A stretch of DNA of 64,000 nucleotides from Aquimarina macrocephali JAMB N27 (lineage in GTDB: Bacteria > Bacteroidota > Bacteroidia > Flavobacteriales > Flavobacteriaceae): the NCBI RefSeq assembly GCF_000520995.1, contig NZ_JACA01000001.1, positions 62,001-126,000 of the forward strand, in the 5' to 3' direction. Shown here piece by piece: positions 1-8,530 of the stretch (position 1 is the stretch's first letter; each line of letters begins with the position of its first letter). Below the pieces are notes generated by a model, which ran no database searches, was not told the DNA's origin, and saw only the letters and a list, made by a program, of their open reading frames with translations. Position numbers and translations under genes: made by a program.

Positions 1-1
1 A

Positions 2-55
2 AGAATGCATTTGGCATTATTAGAATTAAGAGAAAAATTAGGGCGCACGGTCTAA
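2..55 (+). CDS. ECF sigma factor, C-terminal end only (partial)
   Basis: An open frame enters from the left edge and stops at TAA 53-55. The visible 17 residues (RMHLALLELREKLGRTV) look like the last helix of sigma-70 region 4 in ECF sigma factors. The fragment is too short for a domain call on its own. The case rests on context: a FecR anti-sigma factor starts 14 bases later, followed by a TonB receptor with an STN domain, the classic order of a Fec-type surface-signalling locus. Confidence 0.6.
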   Translation, partial: RMHLALLELREKLGRTV

Positions 56-69
56 CAAAAAGCAAAAAA

Positions 70-978
70 ATGGAAAAGTCAGATAACATAGATGTTTTTT
101 TAGCCAAATGGGCCAGCGGTGAATTATCCGAAGAGGAAATCAATGCTTTCAAAAAATCTAAGGATTATACTTTATACGAAACTATTCTCGAAGGAACAAA
201 GTTACTTGAAGTCCCTACAGTAGATAGAGAAAAACTTTTTGATCGTATTCAAGAAGATGTTTCTAAAGAGAAAAAAGTGGTCTCCTTGATTCCTGGATGG
301 GCATATGCAATCGCTGCAAGTATTGCACTAATCCTTGGGTATACTCTATTTTTTAATCAAAACATTACACATCAATCCGGATTTGGAGAACGGCTAGCAA
401 TAACACTTCCCGATGGTTCTGAAGCTATTTTAAATGCTAAGTCCAAACTGTATTATAAAAAAGGAAGCTGGGAAAATACCGAGCGAATCGTATTTTTAGA
501 TGGAGAAGCCCTTTTCAAGGTGAAAAAAGGAAATACATTTACCGTAAAATCTGATAACAATGCTGTTTCGGTATTAGGCACACAATTTAACGTTAATGCT
601 TCCTCTGATTTTTTTGAAGTGATTTGTTATGAAGGCAAGGTTAAAGTAGAAAATGGTACTTCTTCAAAAATTATTACTAAAGGACAAGCGGTAAGAAGTG
701 TCGATTCATCATTCGAAGAATGGGAACTAAATGATACTGCTCCTTCATGGACTGTAGGAGAAAGTAGTTTTGTCAATACCCCACTACAACAGGTAATATC
801 TGCTCTCGAAAAACAATATAAGATTACTATTAAAAGTGAGCATATTGGTATCGATCAACGATACAGTGGCGGGTTTGCTCATGATAATTTACAAAATGCT
901 TTGCATACTATTTTTGATGCAATGGATATTAAGTTTATTTTTATAGACAAGAATACTATAGAATTGTCTAAAGAATAA
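70..978 (+). CDS. FecR-type anti-sigma factor
   Basis: This 302-residue inner-membrane protein should hold the upstream ECF sigma factor and release it when the outer-membrane receptor signals. The N-terminal cytoplasmic part (1-70) is followed by one membrane helix at about 76-96. A periplasmic FecR domain follows (about 105-200, including the LPDGSEAILNA and LGTQFNV motifs), then a C-terminal DUF4974-type domain (about 225-300). The next gene begins on the base after its stop codon, so the two are probably translationally coupled. The ligand is unknown; no polysaccharide-degradation genes are adjacent. Confidence 0.9.
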   Translation: MEKSDNIDVFLAKWASGELSEEEINAFKKSKDYTLYETILEGTKLLEVPTVDREKLFDRIQEDVSKEKKVVSLIPGWAYAIAASIALILGYTLFFNQNITHQSGFGERLAITLPDGSEAILNAKSKLYYKKGSWENTERIVFLDGEALFKVKKGNTFTVKSDNNAVSVLGTQFNVNASSDFFEVICYEGKVKVENGTSSKIITKGQAVRSVDSSFEEWELNDTAPSWTVGESSFVNTPLQQVISALEKQYKITIKSEHIGIDQRYSGGFAHDNLQNALHTIFDAMDIKFIFIDKNTIELSKE

Positions 979-3537
979 ATGAAATACCACTTTTTATTGC
1001 TTATTTTTCTTTTTTCTCTAACTGCAAATGCTCAAGAAAAAAAGAAAGACATACATTACCTTGACCTCTCATTAGACGGTTTTCTAACCGAAATGGAAGG
1101 GCTGTTTGACGTGAAATTTTCTTATAATACTTCGTCATTCACAGATATAGTGATCACGATAGATCAAAATGCTATATCATTAAACGAAATTATAGCTATT
1201 GTATCCAGTCAATATCCTATACATTTTACACAAGTCGATGAGCGGTACTATGTTGTCAAACTTATTAAAACAACCTCTTTTTGTGGATATCTAACAGATG
1301 AAACCCATACTCCTATTGAGGGAGCTACTATACTTAACGAAGTCAAAAAAACAGGGACCTCATCTGATGAAAAAGGCTTTTTCTCTTTAAAAGACAACAA
1401 CTTATCAGATACTTTGACGATTTCATACCTTGGATATAAAACTATTTCTATTCCTCTTAAAAAAGTAGTTGATAAAAAATGTGATACGTATATTCTATCT
1501 CCCGAAGATTTTGTGCTAAATGAAGTAATTATAAAGGAATATTTAACCTCGGGGATCGTAAAAACCAGAGATGGTTCGGTTAAAATTCAACCTAATAATT
1601 TAAACATAATTTCGGGATTATCTGAGCCCGATATTCTGCAAAATATTCAACTGCTTCCTGGGATAGAAAGTCCGCTCGAAACCGCTTCTGGGATTTATAT
1701 AAGAGGCGGTACTCCTGATCAAAACCTAATTCTATGGGACGGTATTAAAATGTACAATTCTGATCACTTTTTTGGGCTTATTTCTGCTTTTAATCCCTAT
1801 ATCACCAAAGATATTACAATATATAAGAGTGGAACTCAACCCATTTATGGAGATCGCGTTTCGGGAGTTATTGATATCAAAACAGATCAAACTGTACCCG
1901 ATAAAACACAAGGAGGTATAGGAATCAATATGACTCATGCCGATGGATATCTGAAACTTCCTATTTCTAAAAAAATAGCTGTTTTAGTATCAGCCAGAAG
2001 ATCTATTACCGACATTATTGATACTCCAACAATTAATACTTACTCTAACCGAGCCTTTCAGAATACAAGTATTACCGATAACAGGTCTATTTTTGATCCC
2101 GAATCTTCAGAAAGTAAAGAGTTATTTTATTTTACCGATGCAACCTTAAAATTAATTGCCAACCTTTCTAAAAAACACGACATCTCTATTTCTAATTTGT
2201 TTACTCAAAATAAACTTGACTATTCTTTTCAAGATTCTCAATTCGCAGATATGTCTCAGGATAAACTCGCTATTAAAAATTTTGGAACCAATATTTCCTG
2301 GAATAGTAAATGGGGTTCTCGATTCTCTACAAAAACACAATTTTCATATTCTGAATATGTACTCGAATACCAGGGAAGGAATCTCTTTGTTAATCAAGAT
2401 CTAACTATCGAAAAAGAAAATGCTATCGAAGAATATGGTCTGTTATTTCATTCTGAATGGAATATTAATCCTCATTTCACTTTTTCTAATGGATATCAGC
2501 TCTACTATAACCGAACAGCATTTTATCTAAGAGAAAATGATTCTGAAGTCGGAAATTTTCAGGAGAACCCTACTCATAGTTTTTATTCTCAATTACAATA
2601 TAGTGCTCCCCAAACGTGGTTGATTAGTTTTGGACTAAGAGGAAATTATTACGCTGGTTTAAACTCTACTTTTATCGAACCCAGATTCTATGTAGAACGA
2701 AAAATGGGAAAGTATTTTAGAGTTAAAGGATCTGCAGAGGTCAAAAACCAATCCATTAGCCAGGTGATTGAATTTGCCACTTTTAATTTTGGCCTAGAAA
2801 ATCAGTTATGGGTCGCAGCACAAGAAGATGATATTCCATTGTTGAGAAGTCAGCAATATACCCTGGGAACTCTTTTTCATAAAAAAAACTGGAACATTGA
2901 GATAGATACCTACTATAAAAAGATAAAAGGACTTACTTCACTAACCAGAGGATTTGAATCTACTTCTGGTGACTTGTCTGAAGGAGAAAGTATCTCTAAA
3001 GGAATAGATTTATTAATTAAGAAGAAAGCTGGTAAGTACTCTACTTGGCTTGGCTATTCATTTTCTGATACCGAGTTCATATTTAATACGCTTAATCAAG
3101 GTAAGGCTTTTAAAGGAAATAATAATATCACTCATTCTATTTCTTGGTCTCATGCTTACCAGTGGAAGAAATTTCAGTTTTCATTGGGATGGAAATATCG
3201 TACCGGTACCCCATATACTCCTGCATTAGGGTTTACAATAGTAGATGATCAACCCATTGTTCAATACGGTGCTATAAACTCTAAATCTCTGCCCGATTAT
3301 CATAGATTGGATTTTTCTGTAGTATATGATTTTAACTGGTCATCAAAAAACGATCGAGTAAAGAGTCGTCTGGGCTTTTCTTTATTAAATCTATATGGGA
3401 GAAAAAATATCTTAGATCGAAGTTATCCTCTCTATCAATTAACTGATAGTGAAAATAATATTTCTTATGAATTAAGAGAAATCAATAAATCTTCTTTAAA
3501 TATTACTCCTAATGTTACGTTTAGACTAAGTTTTTAA
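979..3537 (+). CDS. TonB-dependent transducing receptor (FecA/SusC-like)
   Basis: An 852-residue outer-membrane receptor. A signal peptide spans about 1-18. An STN signalling domain (about 24-95) would contact the FecR protein in the periplasm. A carboxypeptidase-regulatory-like domain lies at about 98-170, a plug at about 205-300 (IYIRGG...LWDGIKMYN) and a beta-barrel to the C-terminal aromatic residue (...TFRLSF). Combined with sigma and FecR it forms a cell-surface signalling system that induces its own uptake genes. No SusD gene follows, so a siderophore, haem or metal complex is as likely as a glycan. The substrate cannot be read from sequence. Confidence 0.88.
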   Translation: MKYHFLLLIFLFSLTANAQEKKKDIHYLDLSLDGFLTEMEGLFDVKFSYNTSSFTDIVITIDQNAISLNEIIAIVSSQYPIHFTQVDERYYVVKLIKTTSFCGYLTDETHTPIEGATILNEVKKTGTSSDEKGFFSLKDNNLSDTLTISYLGYKTISIPLKKVVDKKCDTYILSPEDFVLNEVIIKEYLTSGIVKTRDGSVKIQPNNLNIISGLSEPDILQNIQLLPGIESPLETASGIYIRGGTPDQNLILWDGIKMYNSDHFFGLISAFNPYITKDITIYKSGTQPIYGDRVSGVIDIKTDQTVPDKTQGGIGINMTHADGYLKLPISKKIAVLVSARRSITDIIDTPTINTYSNRAFQNTSITDNRSIFDPESSESKELFYFTDATLKLIANLSKKHDISISNLFTQNKLDYSFQDSQFADMSQDKLAIKNFGTNISWNSKWGSRFSTKTQFSYSEYVLEYQGRNLFVNQDLTIEKENAIEEYGLLFHSEWNINPHFTFSNGYQLYYNRTAFYLRENDSEVGNFQENPTHSFYSQLQYSAPQTWLISFGLRGNYYAGLNSTFIEPRFYVERKMGKYFRVKGSAEVKNQSISQVIEFATFNFGLENQLWVAAQEDDIPLLRSQQYTLGTLFHKKNWNIEIDTYYKKIKGLTSLTRGFESTSGDLSEGESISKGIDLLIKKKAGKYSTWLGYSFSDTEFIFNTLNQGKAFKGNNNITHSISWSHAYQWKKFQFSLGWKYRTGTPYTPALGFTIVDDQPIVQYGAINSKSLPDYHRLDFSVVYDFNWSSKNDRVKSRLGFSLLNLYGRKNILDRSYPLYQLTDSENNISYELREINKSSLNITPNVTFRLSF

Positions 3538-3560
3538 ATCATTATTTCTCTATATACCAC

Positions 3561-3590
3561 AAAAAACTCCTCAAATTCTGAGGAGTCTTT
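3561..3590. terminator. Bidirectional intrinsic terminator
   Basis: An 8-bp perfect stem (3566-3573 with 3579-3586, loop of 5) lies between convergent genes. On the plus strand it is followed by CTTT. On the minus strand the stem runs into six T residues, so it is strongest for the HmuY-like gene. Confidence 0.75.
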
Positions 3591-3649
3591 ATCATGAGTA
3601 TAAAGAATTAGTTCAAATAGCTAGTTCATAAGTTTTTGTATTAATGGCA

Positions 3650-4267
3650 TTACTCAAAAGATGTTTCTCCTTTATTAGGGTTATACACATAGTTAAATGT
3701 ATAATATTGTGATTTTTTAGAAGTATCCTCATCCTGATAATAACTTAGTATTTCTACCTTGGCATAGTTACCGTTACGGGTTTTAAAAACAAGTATTTTT
3801 CCAGGGATAGGAGAGATCAAGTGGGTTGGAGGTCCAGCATAATTATACCAGCCATTATCACTACCTGTAGGGATAGCAAATACTGTATCTGCATCTTGAC
3901 TAAAAGTTACATCCTTTGCACTGGTTACACCTGCAAAGGTACCCGTAACTACTGCTGCTCCTACGCTACCATTACGTGCAGGTTCTTCTGCTACACCAGT
4001 AACTGTTCCTCCGTTAACTGCTATATTAGTACCTCTAAATGCAACATCCCAGTCTGTATCACTGGTTGTTATTTTTCCTGTTTCAAAATCAAACTTGGTA
4101 AACACCCCTCCTACAGGGTTTCCAGTTCCCTGACCGCCTGTCTGTATAGCTTCAAGGTTAGAGATCTTTTCAGATTTAACAGGTATTGGAGTAGTTGTAT
4201 CATCATCGCTACTACACGAAACAAGTACTGTACTAAGTACTAAAAATAATATTGATAATTTTTTCAT
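3650..4267 (-). CDS. hmuY: HmuY-like haem-binding lipoprotein
   Basis: A 205-residue lipoprotein with signal peptide and lipobox (VLVSC) followed by an acidic SSDDD spacer. The body resembles the HmuY family of surface haem-binding proteins (SDTDWDVAFRG, GWYNY, YYTFNYVYNP near the end). I start it at the ATG at 4267, giving MKKLSILF. Longer frames upstream run into the receptor gene and have no secretion signal. It lies directly downstream of an HmuR-like receptor, so the pair should capture haem and pass it through the outer membrane. The ligand histidines cannot be assigned by eye. Confidence 0.85.
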   Translation of the reverse strand: MKKLSILFLVLSTVLVSCSSDDDTTTPIPVKSEKISNLEAIQTGGQGTGNPVGGVFTKFDFETGKITTSDTDWDVAFRGTNIAVNGGTVTGVAEEPARNGSVGAAVVTGTFAGVTSAKDVTFSQDADTVFAIPTGSDNGWYNYAGPPTHLISPIPGKILVFKTRNGNYAKVEILSYYQDEDTSKKSQYYTFNYVYNPNKGETSFE

Positions 4268-4286
4268 TGTCATGACATTTAAAATA

Positions 4287-6371
4287 TTAAAATTGATAGT
4301 TAAGTTTTGCATATAATTGTATCCCCGGTAAAGTGGGAATGTTGTCTTCGGTATAATCAAAAAGATTATTTGCACCTATTTGTAGTGTAAACTTTTCATA
4401 AAAAGTTTTACTGGCAGCAATATTTGCTGTTACATATCCATCAACAAAGCTGGTATCATAATCATCTATAAGATCATTACCGTTTGTATCAAACAAGGCA
4501 TATTTACTTCTATACAATAGCCTCAAGTTTATATTCGCTTTCGCGGAAACGATATCATAAAAAACCTTAAAGTTTGCATTATGTCGTGAGCGATTCACAA
4601 GTCCAAAGTATTCTGATCTCGAGACTACAACTGTTTGATTAGTTTCGGGATCACGGGCAAATACTTCGCCATTTTTTACTTGTTTTTCTTTTTGTTTATC
4701 AAAAGCATAGAGTAACTGATAGCCAGCACTCAATCTTACATTATCGGTTATTCTGTAGTTGGTATTAAGCTCTAGACCTGTGGTGTATATTTCATCAAAA
4801 TTAAAATAGCTAAACACATTTTGCCCATTAGTTTTACGGGCGATAACACGAGTATCAATAAGGTTTTTAAAATCGTTTCTAAAGAAATTAAGTTCTGCAT
4901 TCCATCGCTTTTCTTTATAGGTTAACCCTGCATTATATCCTATAGAGCTCTCTGCTTCAAGAGGGTCTTGTAACGATGATTCGGGAACGACCACATCAAG
5001 AATCTGTCCCTGAGCCTGTAGCTCATTTAATTTTTCTAAAGCTACATTATATCCCAATACGGTATATCCCACTGCAGAGTTTGTAAAGTCAAAATAAAGC
5101 TGTCTAAAATCCGGAGCTTTAAAACCATATCCTATAGAGGCTTTGGCGGCCAGTACATCTGTTATTTTATACCGTAATGCAAGCTTAGGGCTAAACTGGT
5201 TGCTATATTCTGAATGATTATCAAAACGTGCCCCCGCAATGATGTTTAATCGCTCAATTAGGTTTACATCATATTGAGCATACATATATTGAGAATTAAA
5301 ATCTACTTGTTTATCAAAAAAAGTACGATCTAGTTGATCGTATTGAACACCTATCCCGGCAGTAAGTTTACTCCTGTCTTTAAATGTGTAGGTAGTTCGT
5401 ATCTCGGGACGTAATAAATGCTGATCAAAATCACTATCACTTACTATATCGCCAGAGGCAGAATCTGCCAGTTGTTCTTTGGCATTATAATTAGTATAAT
5501 AAAACTCGTATTGGGTAGTTAGATGATCACTCCATTTGTGATCAAGACGTACGTGACCGTTCCATTCCTGTTCCTCACTATCTCCTTCAAGACTCGTAGT
5601 ATTAGCTGTGAATCCCGCATCCTGATATTGCGTATATAAACGACCAGACAGAAATAACGAAAATCGATCAGAAAAATCATAATACAACCTACCATTAAAT
5701 GTATAATTCTCAAATGGGTTTACGGTCTGGCCGGCTGTATCTGGATTAAGATCATAGCCTTCACTAGAAAAGCGGTTTGCAAAAACCCCATAACCAAACT
5801 TCTTAATACGCTGCTTAATATCTACGTTAATATCCTGCTGGGTATAACTACCAATACGATATGATGCATTGCCCGATAGCACATCGCTTTTTGGCTTCTC
5901 TGTAATGATATTAATTACACCACCCAAAGCATCAGAACCATAGAGACTACTAGACGGCCCTTTAACTACCTCGACTTGTTTTATATTCCCAACAGTTAAC
6001 CTGTTTACATCAAAATTTCCGGCTTTTCTACCTACCAAAGGAACACCATCTATAAGAATCAAAATATAATCTGAAGCAATTCCTTGAATTTGCACCCCTT
6101 CAAAACCACTTTCATCAGCAACAGTAATAATTCCTGTTTGCTCATTTAGAATTTCATTAAGCCTAATGGTTCCCGATTGTTTAATTATTTCCTGAGAAAC
6201 AATTGTAACCGGTAAAGGCAGGGAAGAAAGCTGTCTTTTTGTTCGGGTAGCTGTAAGGACTACCTCTTGTAATTCATTAACCAAAGTAGTATCTATAGCT
6301 TTTTCTTGCGAATATCCATTTACGACAACTAAACCTGTTAAAACACAGATTATCAGACTCTCAAACTTCAT
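4287..6371 (-). CDS. hmuR: HmuR-like TonB-dependent receptor
   Basis: A 694-residue outer-membrane receptor. A signal peptide (about 1-21) is followed by a TonB-box-like stretch (LQEVVLTATRT). The plug domain reaches about 165 (LILIDGVPLVGRKAGNFD, SSLYGSDALGGVINI), followed by a 22-strand-type barrel ending in aromatic LNYQF. It lacks STN and carboxypeptidase-like domains, so it transports without signalling. The HmuY gene starts 19 bases downstream. Haem or haemoprotein uptake is the best call, and it fits the haem-rich respiratory chains elsewhere in the window. A siderophore receptor remains possible. Confidence 0.83.
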   Translation of the reverse strand: MKFESLIICVLTGLVVVNGYSQEKAIDTTLVNELQEVVLTATRTKRQLSSLPLPVTIVSQEIIKQSGTIRLNEILNEQTGIITVADESGFEGVQIQGIASDYILILIDGVPLVGRKAGNFDVNRLTVGNIKQVEVVKGPSSSLYGSDALGGVINIITEKPKSDVLSGNASYRIGSYTQQDINVDIKQRIKKFGYGVFANRFSSEGYDLNPDTAGQTVNPFENYTFNGRLYYDFSDRFSLFLSGRLYTQYQDAGFTANTTSLEGDSEEQEWNGHVRLDHKWSDHLTTQYEFYYTNYNAKEQLADSASGDIVSDSDFDQHLLRPEIRTTYTFKDRSKLTAGIGVQYDQLDRTFFDKQVDFNSQYMYAQYDVNLIERLNIIAGARFDNHSEYSNQFSPKLALRYKITDVLAAKASIGYGFKAPDFRQLYFDFTNSAVGYTVLGYNVALEKLNELQAQGQILDVVVPESSLQDPLEAESSIGYNAGLTYKEKRWNAELNFFRNDFKNLIDTRVIARKTNGQNVFSYFNFDEIYTTGLELNTNYRITDNVRLSAGYQLLYAFDKQKEKQVKNGEVFARDPETNQTVVVSRSEYFGLVNRSRHNANFKVFYDIVSAKANINLRLLYRSKYALFDTNGNDLIDDYDTSFVDGYVTANIAASKTFYEKFTLQIGANNLFDYTEDNIPTLPGIQLYAKLNYQF

Positions 6372-6372
6372 T

Positions 6373-6435
6373 TTTATTTAGAATGTTTCTTAATAGATTG
6401 CAAATATATATTTATTTTTATTTATTCTAAATAAA
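6373..6435 (-). promoter_or_regulatory. Promoter and dyad operator of the hmuRY operon
   Basis: Two exact 12-base inverted arms, TTTATTTAGAAT at 6373-6384 and ATTCTAAATAAA at 6424-6435, are separated by 39 bases. On the minus strand a perfect -7 element TATATTTG (6401-6408) sits between them. One arm therefore covers the -33 region and the other lies downstream of the predicted start. A haem/iron operon with such a dyad suggests an iron-dependent repressor (Fur type), which is inference. Confidence 0.5.
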
Positions 6436-6479
6436 CTTAACTATTTTTGTCATTAAATTACAGAAATAACTTACAAATC

Positions 6480-6629
6480 ATGAAAACAACATTTTATATT
6501 CTTTTTAGGAAAACTATTACTATCAATAGTAGATGCTCAGGTAGATAAAAAAGGGCATTTCAGACAACCTCTTTTGTTGCTGGTGTATGTATTTAAATAT
6601 ATAATTACCCCAACTTTTAGTTTATCATA
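6480..6629 (+). pseudogene. Broken small secreted protein (frameshifted)
   Basis: ATG at 6480 opens MKTTFYILF, which stops after 22 codons. A one-base frame change near 6507 restores a signal-peptide-like sequence (LGKLLLSIVDAQVDKK) that then runs to TAA at 6627-6629. It may be the N-terminal remnant of an exported protein, or chance. A short match to the MITE end falls inside it, which suggests insertion damage. Confidence 0.25.
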
Positions 6630-7715
6630 AATTGAGTCAAAGGAATGAGATAACAAAAGGTATGTATATGATGGTAATTAACCTGTCATTCTGGACTTGA
6701 TCCAGAAGCTAATTTGGAATAGTATTTTTCTATGTGGATATTATTTTAAAGAAATATACACTAAGTACTTTCAGATGCTCAGTACAAGTGTAAACAGGGC
6801 ACTGGAATGATAAGAGGAACCAGTCCTGAAACCAATTTCGAAACAGGTTTCAATACACTATTTTTATACTTACTTCTACACCGTAACTTCTTACAATCAA
6901 CACTATAAAACGCGCAATATAAATCACTGTATTTTAGATTTTTATACTAGTGATATAGAATTTAATATGGAAATAGTATGAAAAATATTAAAAAAAAAGA
7001 AGAAATATCTTACGGGAAACCGTAATTATTTGAAAGCTTCTTACTATATTGTGCTTTAGGAAAATAGAACTACTAAAAAAGGTAAAATAGTTCGTTTTAT
7101 ATTTTTTGGACACAAATTATCGAATAGAAATTATATATAAGGATTTAGGGTTAAATCATTCAGAGATCATATCCTTTTTGAGCTATTTACTCTAAAAACA
7201 TCCTTATAATGGTTGGTTTATTAAATCAATCGTTATTCAGACCCTGCTTTTGTTGGCTCGCCAAAGTTTTACAATTGCGGGGTTGTTTCTGTCTTATAGC
7301 TACCTATTTAGCAGCTTTTTACGATTGATCAATATTTCTAATTGCTGTTTTTTTAAGCCAACAATCTCAATTATTTTAAGTGTTACTTCAAATTTAAAGC
7401 TAATAAACGACAATTCCTTATGGATTTCCGTAATAAAAGCGTTAAACTAATGTGAATCTGGTATGGTTAAAATTTAAATATCTGATTTTTAGATTTTTAC
7501 ACATAACCCATCTCATTGCTTTATCTGGTAATACTTCCTGTCTGCTTAAGTATTTCGACATAGTTCTTTGATAGTGCCTATGCTGGTTTATCGAGAACAG
7601 ATTATACTTTCATAAATACTTCTCGATACATCCTCCTACAGCGTGGTGCTCGATCCCGAGACAAATTCGGGACAAGTTGTGATGTAACGTTTTCGTTTAT
7701 GAGTTCCAGTCTTTA

Positions 7716-7839
7716 GTTTATCCTGAGTCCTTCGATAAACTCAGGGCAGGCCAGTCGAAGGGCCAGAATGACAAGAAGTATATTGGGGTGACAAAAGGTG
7801 CTGAGAAGAGACTTACCCTTCGACAAGTCTGTCGAAGGG
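7716..7839. repeat. REP-like palindromic intergenic repeats
   Basis: Two strong palindromes occur close together: CCTGAGT/ACTCAGG (7722-7728 with 7739-7745) and CCCTTCGACA-AGTC-TGTCGAAGGG (7816-7839). CTTCGA-rich text of this kind recurs at 11925 and 47010 in this window. The second hairpin lies just past the stop of the response-regulator gene but has no T-run, so it is more likely a dispersed repeat than a dedicated terminator. Confidence 0.5.
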
Positions 7840-7845
7840 ATCTAT

Positions 7846-8514
7846 CTACAAAAGGCCTAAATCTTTGGTCATTGCCACCAGGTGAATGGCATTTTTAGCT
7901 TTAAAATTATATTTCAATTTATTAAGTCGCTTTTCTATAGAGCTTGTACTATTAGGCGAAATTTGATTTTTCTTAAAATAATGCCCTATTTCTTCCTGGG
8001 TAAGGCCATCAGACAAATGCTTTAATAACAAAATATCATAATCCTGGAGTTCGAAAACATTATTCTTACTCATTGCACTTTCTAACTGTGGAGATACATA
8101 TCGAATACTGTTAAACACATCGGTAACAGATTTTACCAATTCGTTTAGTCCATAGCGTCCTTTGCATACATAGCCATCTATGCTCTGTTCTGCAAAAAAT
8201 GATTTAATTTTACCGGGTCTATCTTCCATAGAATATATAATAACTTTAACATTAGGTTGGATCTCTCGTATGGCTTCTACAAGTTCAATCCCTGAAGCCA
8301 ATTTTCGTTCTCTGTGACTCTCTTTAAACGAAAGATCTGTGATCAACAGATCAAAAGGGGCATGATCACTAATTGCTCTTCTAAATTTTAGGAGAGCATC
8401 ATCACAATATTGTGCTTGTTGTATTTCATCAATCCCAGTTCTTTCTCGAAGAATATGTGCGATACCATGGCTAATACTACCAAGATCTTCTGTAACTAAA
8501 ACTTTCTTAAACAT
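7846..8514 (-). CDS. LuxR/NarL-type response regulator
   Basis: A 222-residue two-component regulator. The receiver domain (1-130) shows the acidic pair E9/D10, phosphoacceptor D60 (LLITDLSF), S95 and K118. The C-terminal part (about 150-222) is a LuxR-like helix-turn-helix (LTQEEIGHYF...SIEKRLNKLKYNF). It starts 16 bases downstream of the histidine kinase gene, its evident partner. The targets are unknown; the nearest candidate is the small lipoprotein gene upstream of the kinase. Confidence 0.85.
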   Translation of the reverse strand: MFKKVLVTEDLGSISHGIAHILRERTGIDEIQQAQYCDDALLKFRRAISDHAPFDLLITDLSFKESHRERKLASGIELVEAIREIQPNVKVIIYSMEDRPGKIKSFFAEQSIDGYVCKGRYGLNELVKSVTDVFNSIRYVSPQLESAMSKNNVFELQDYDILLLKHLSDGLTQEEIGHYFKKNQISPNSTSSIEKRLNKLKYNFKAKNAIHLVAMTKDLGLL

Positions 8515-8530
8515 AAGCTCTATATTATAA

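Larger units (their letters stand above)
6372..7845. other. 1.47-kb gene-poor, decayed spacer
   Basis: No intact gene is supported here. The stretch is very AT-rich. It holds a broken signal-peptide gene (6480-6629), a small TTACGG-GAAA-CCGTAA hairpin (7010-7025), a short match to the end of the MITE-like element at 13.6 kb (TTCAGACAACCTC, 6559-6571), and REP-like palindromes from about 7620 onward. A 66-codon frame at 7250-7450 has no family resemblance. The region looks like mutational decay plus accumulated intergenic repeats. Confidence 0.5.

Noticed and set aside
3821-4243. 140-codon frame on the plus strand opposite the HmuY-like gene
   Set aside because: It is cysteine- and serine-rich without a family pattern and lies entirely antisense to a clear lipoprotein gene.
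7250-7450. 66-codon frame in the gene-poor spacer
   Set aside because: No recognisable motif. The reverse strand also reads as a plausible but stop-broken stretch, so coding cannot be supported on either strand.
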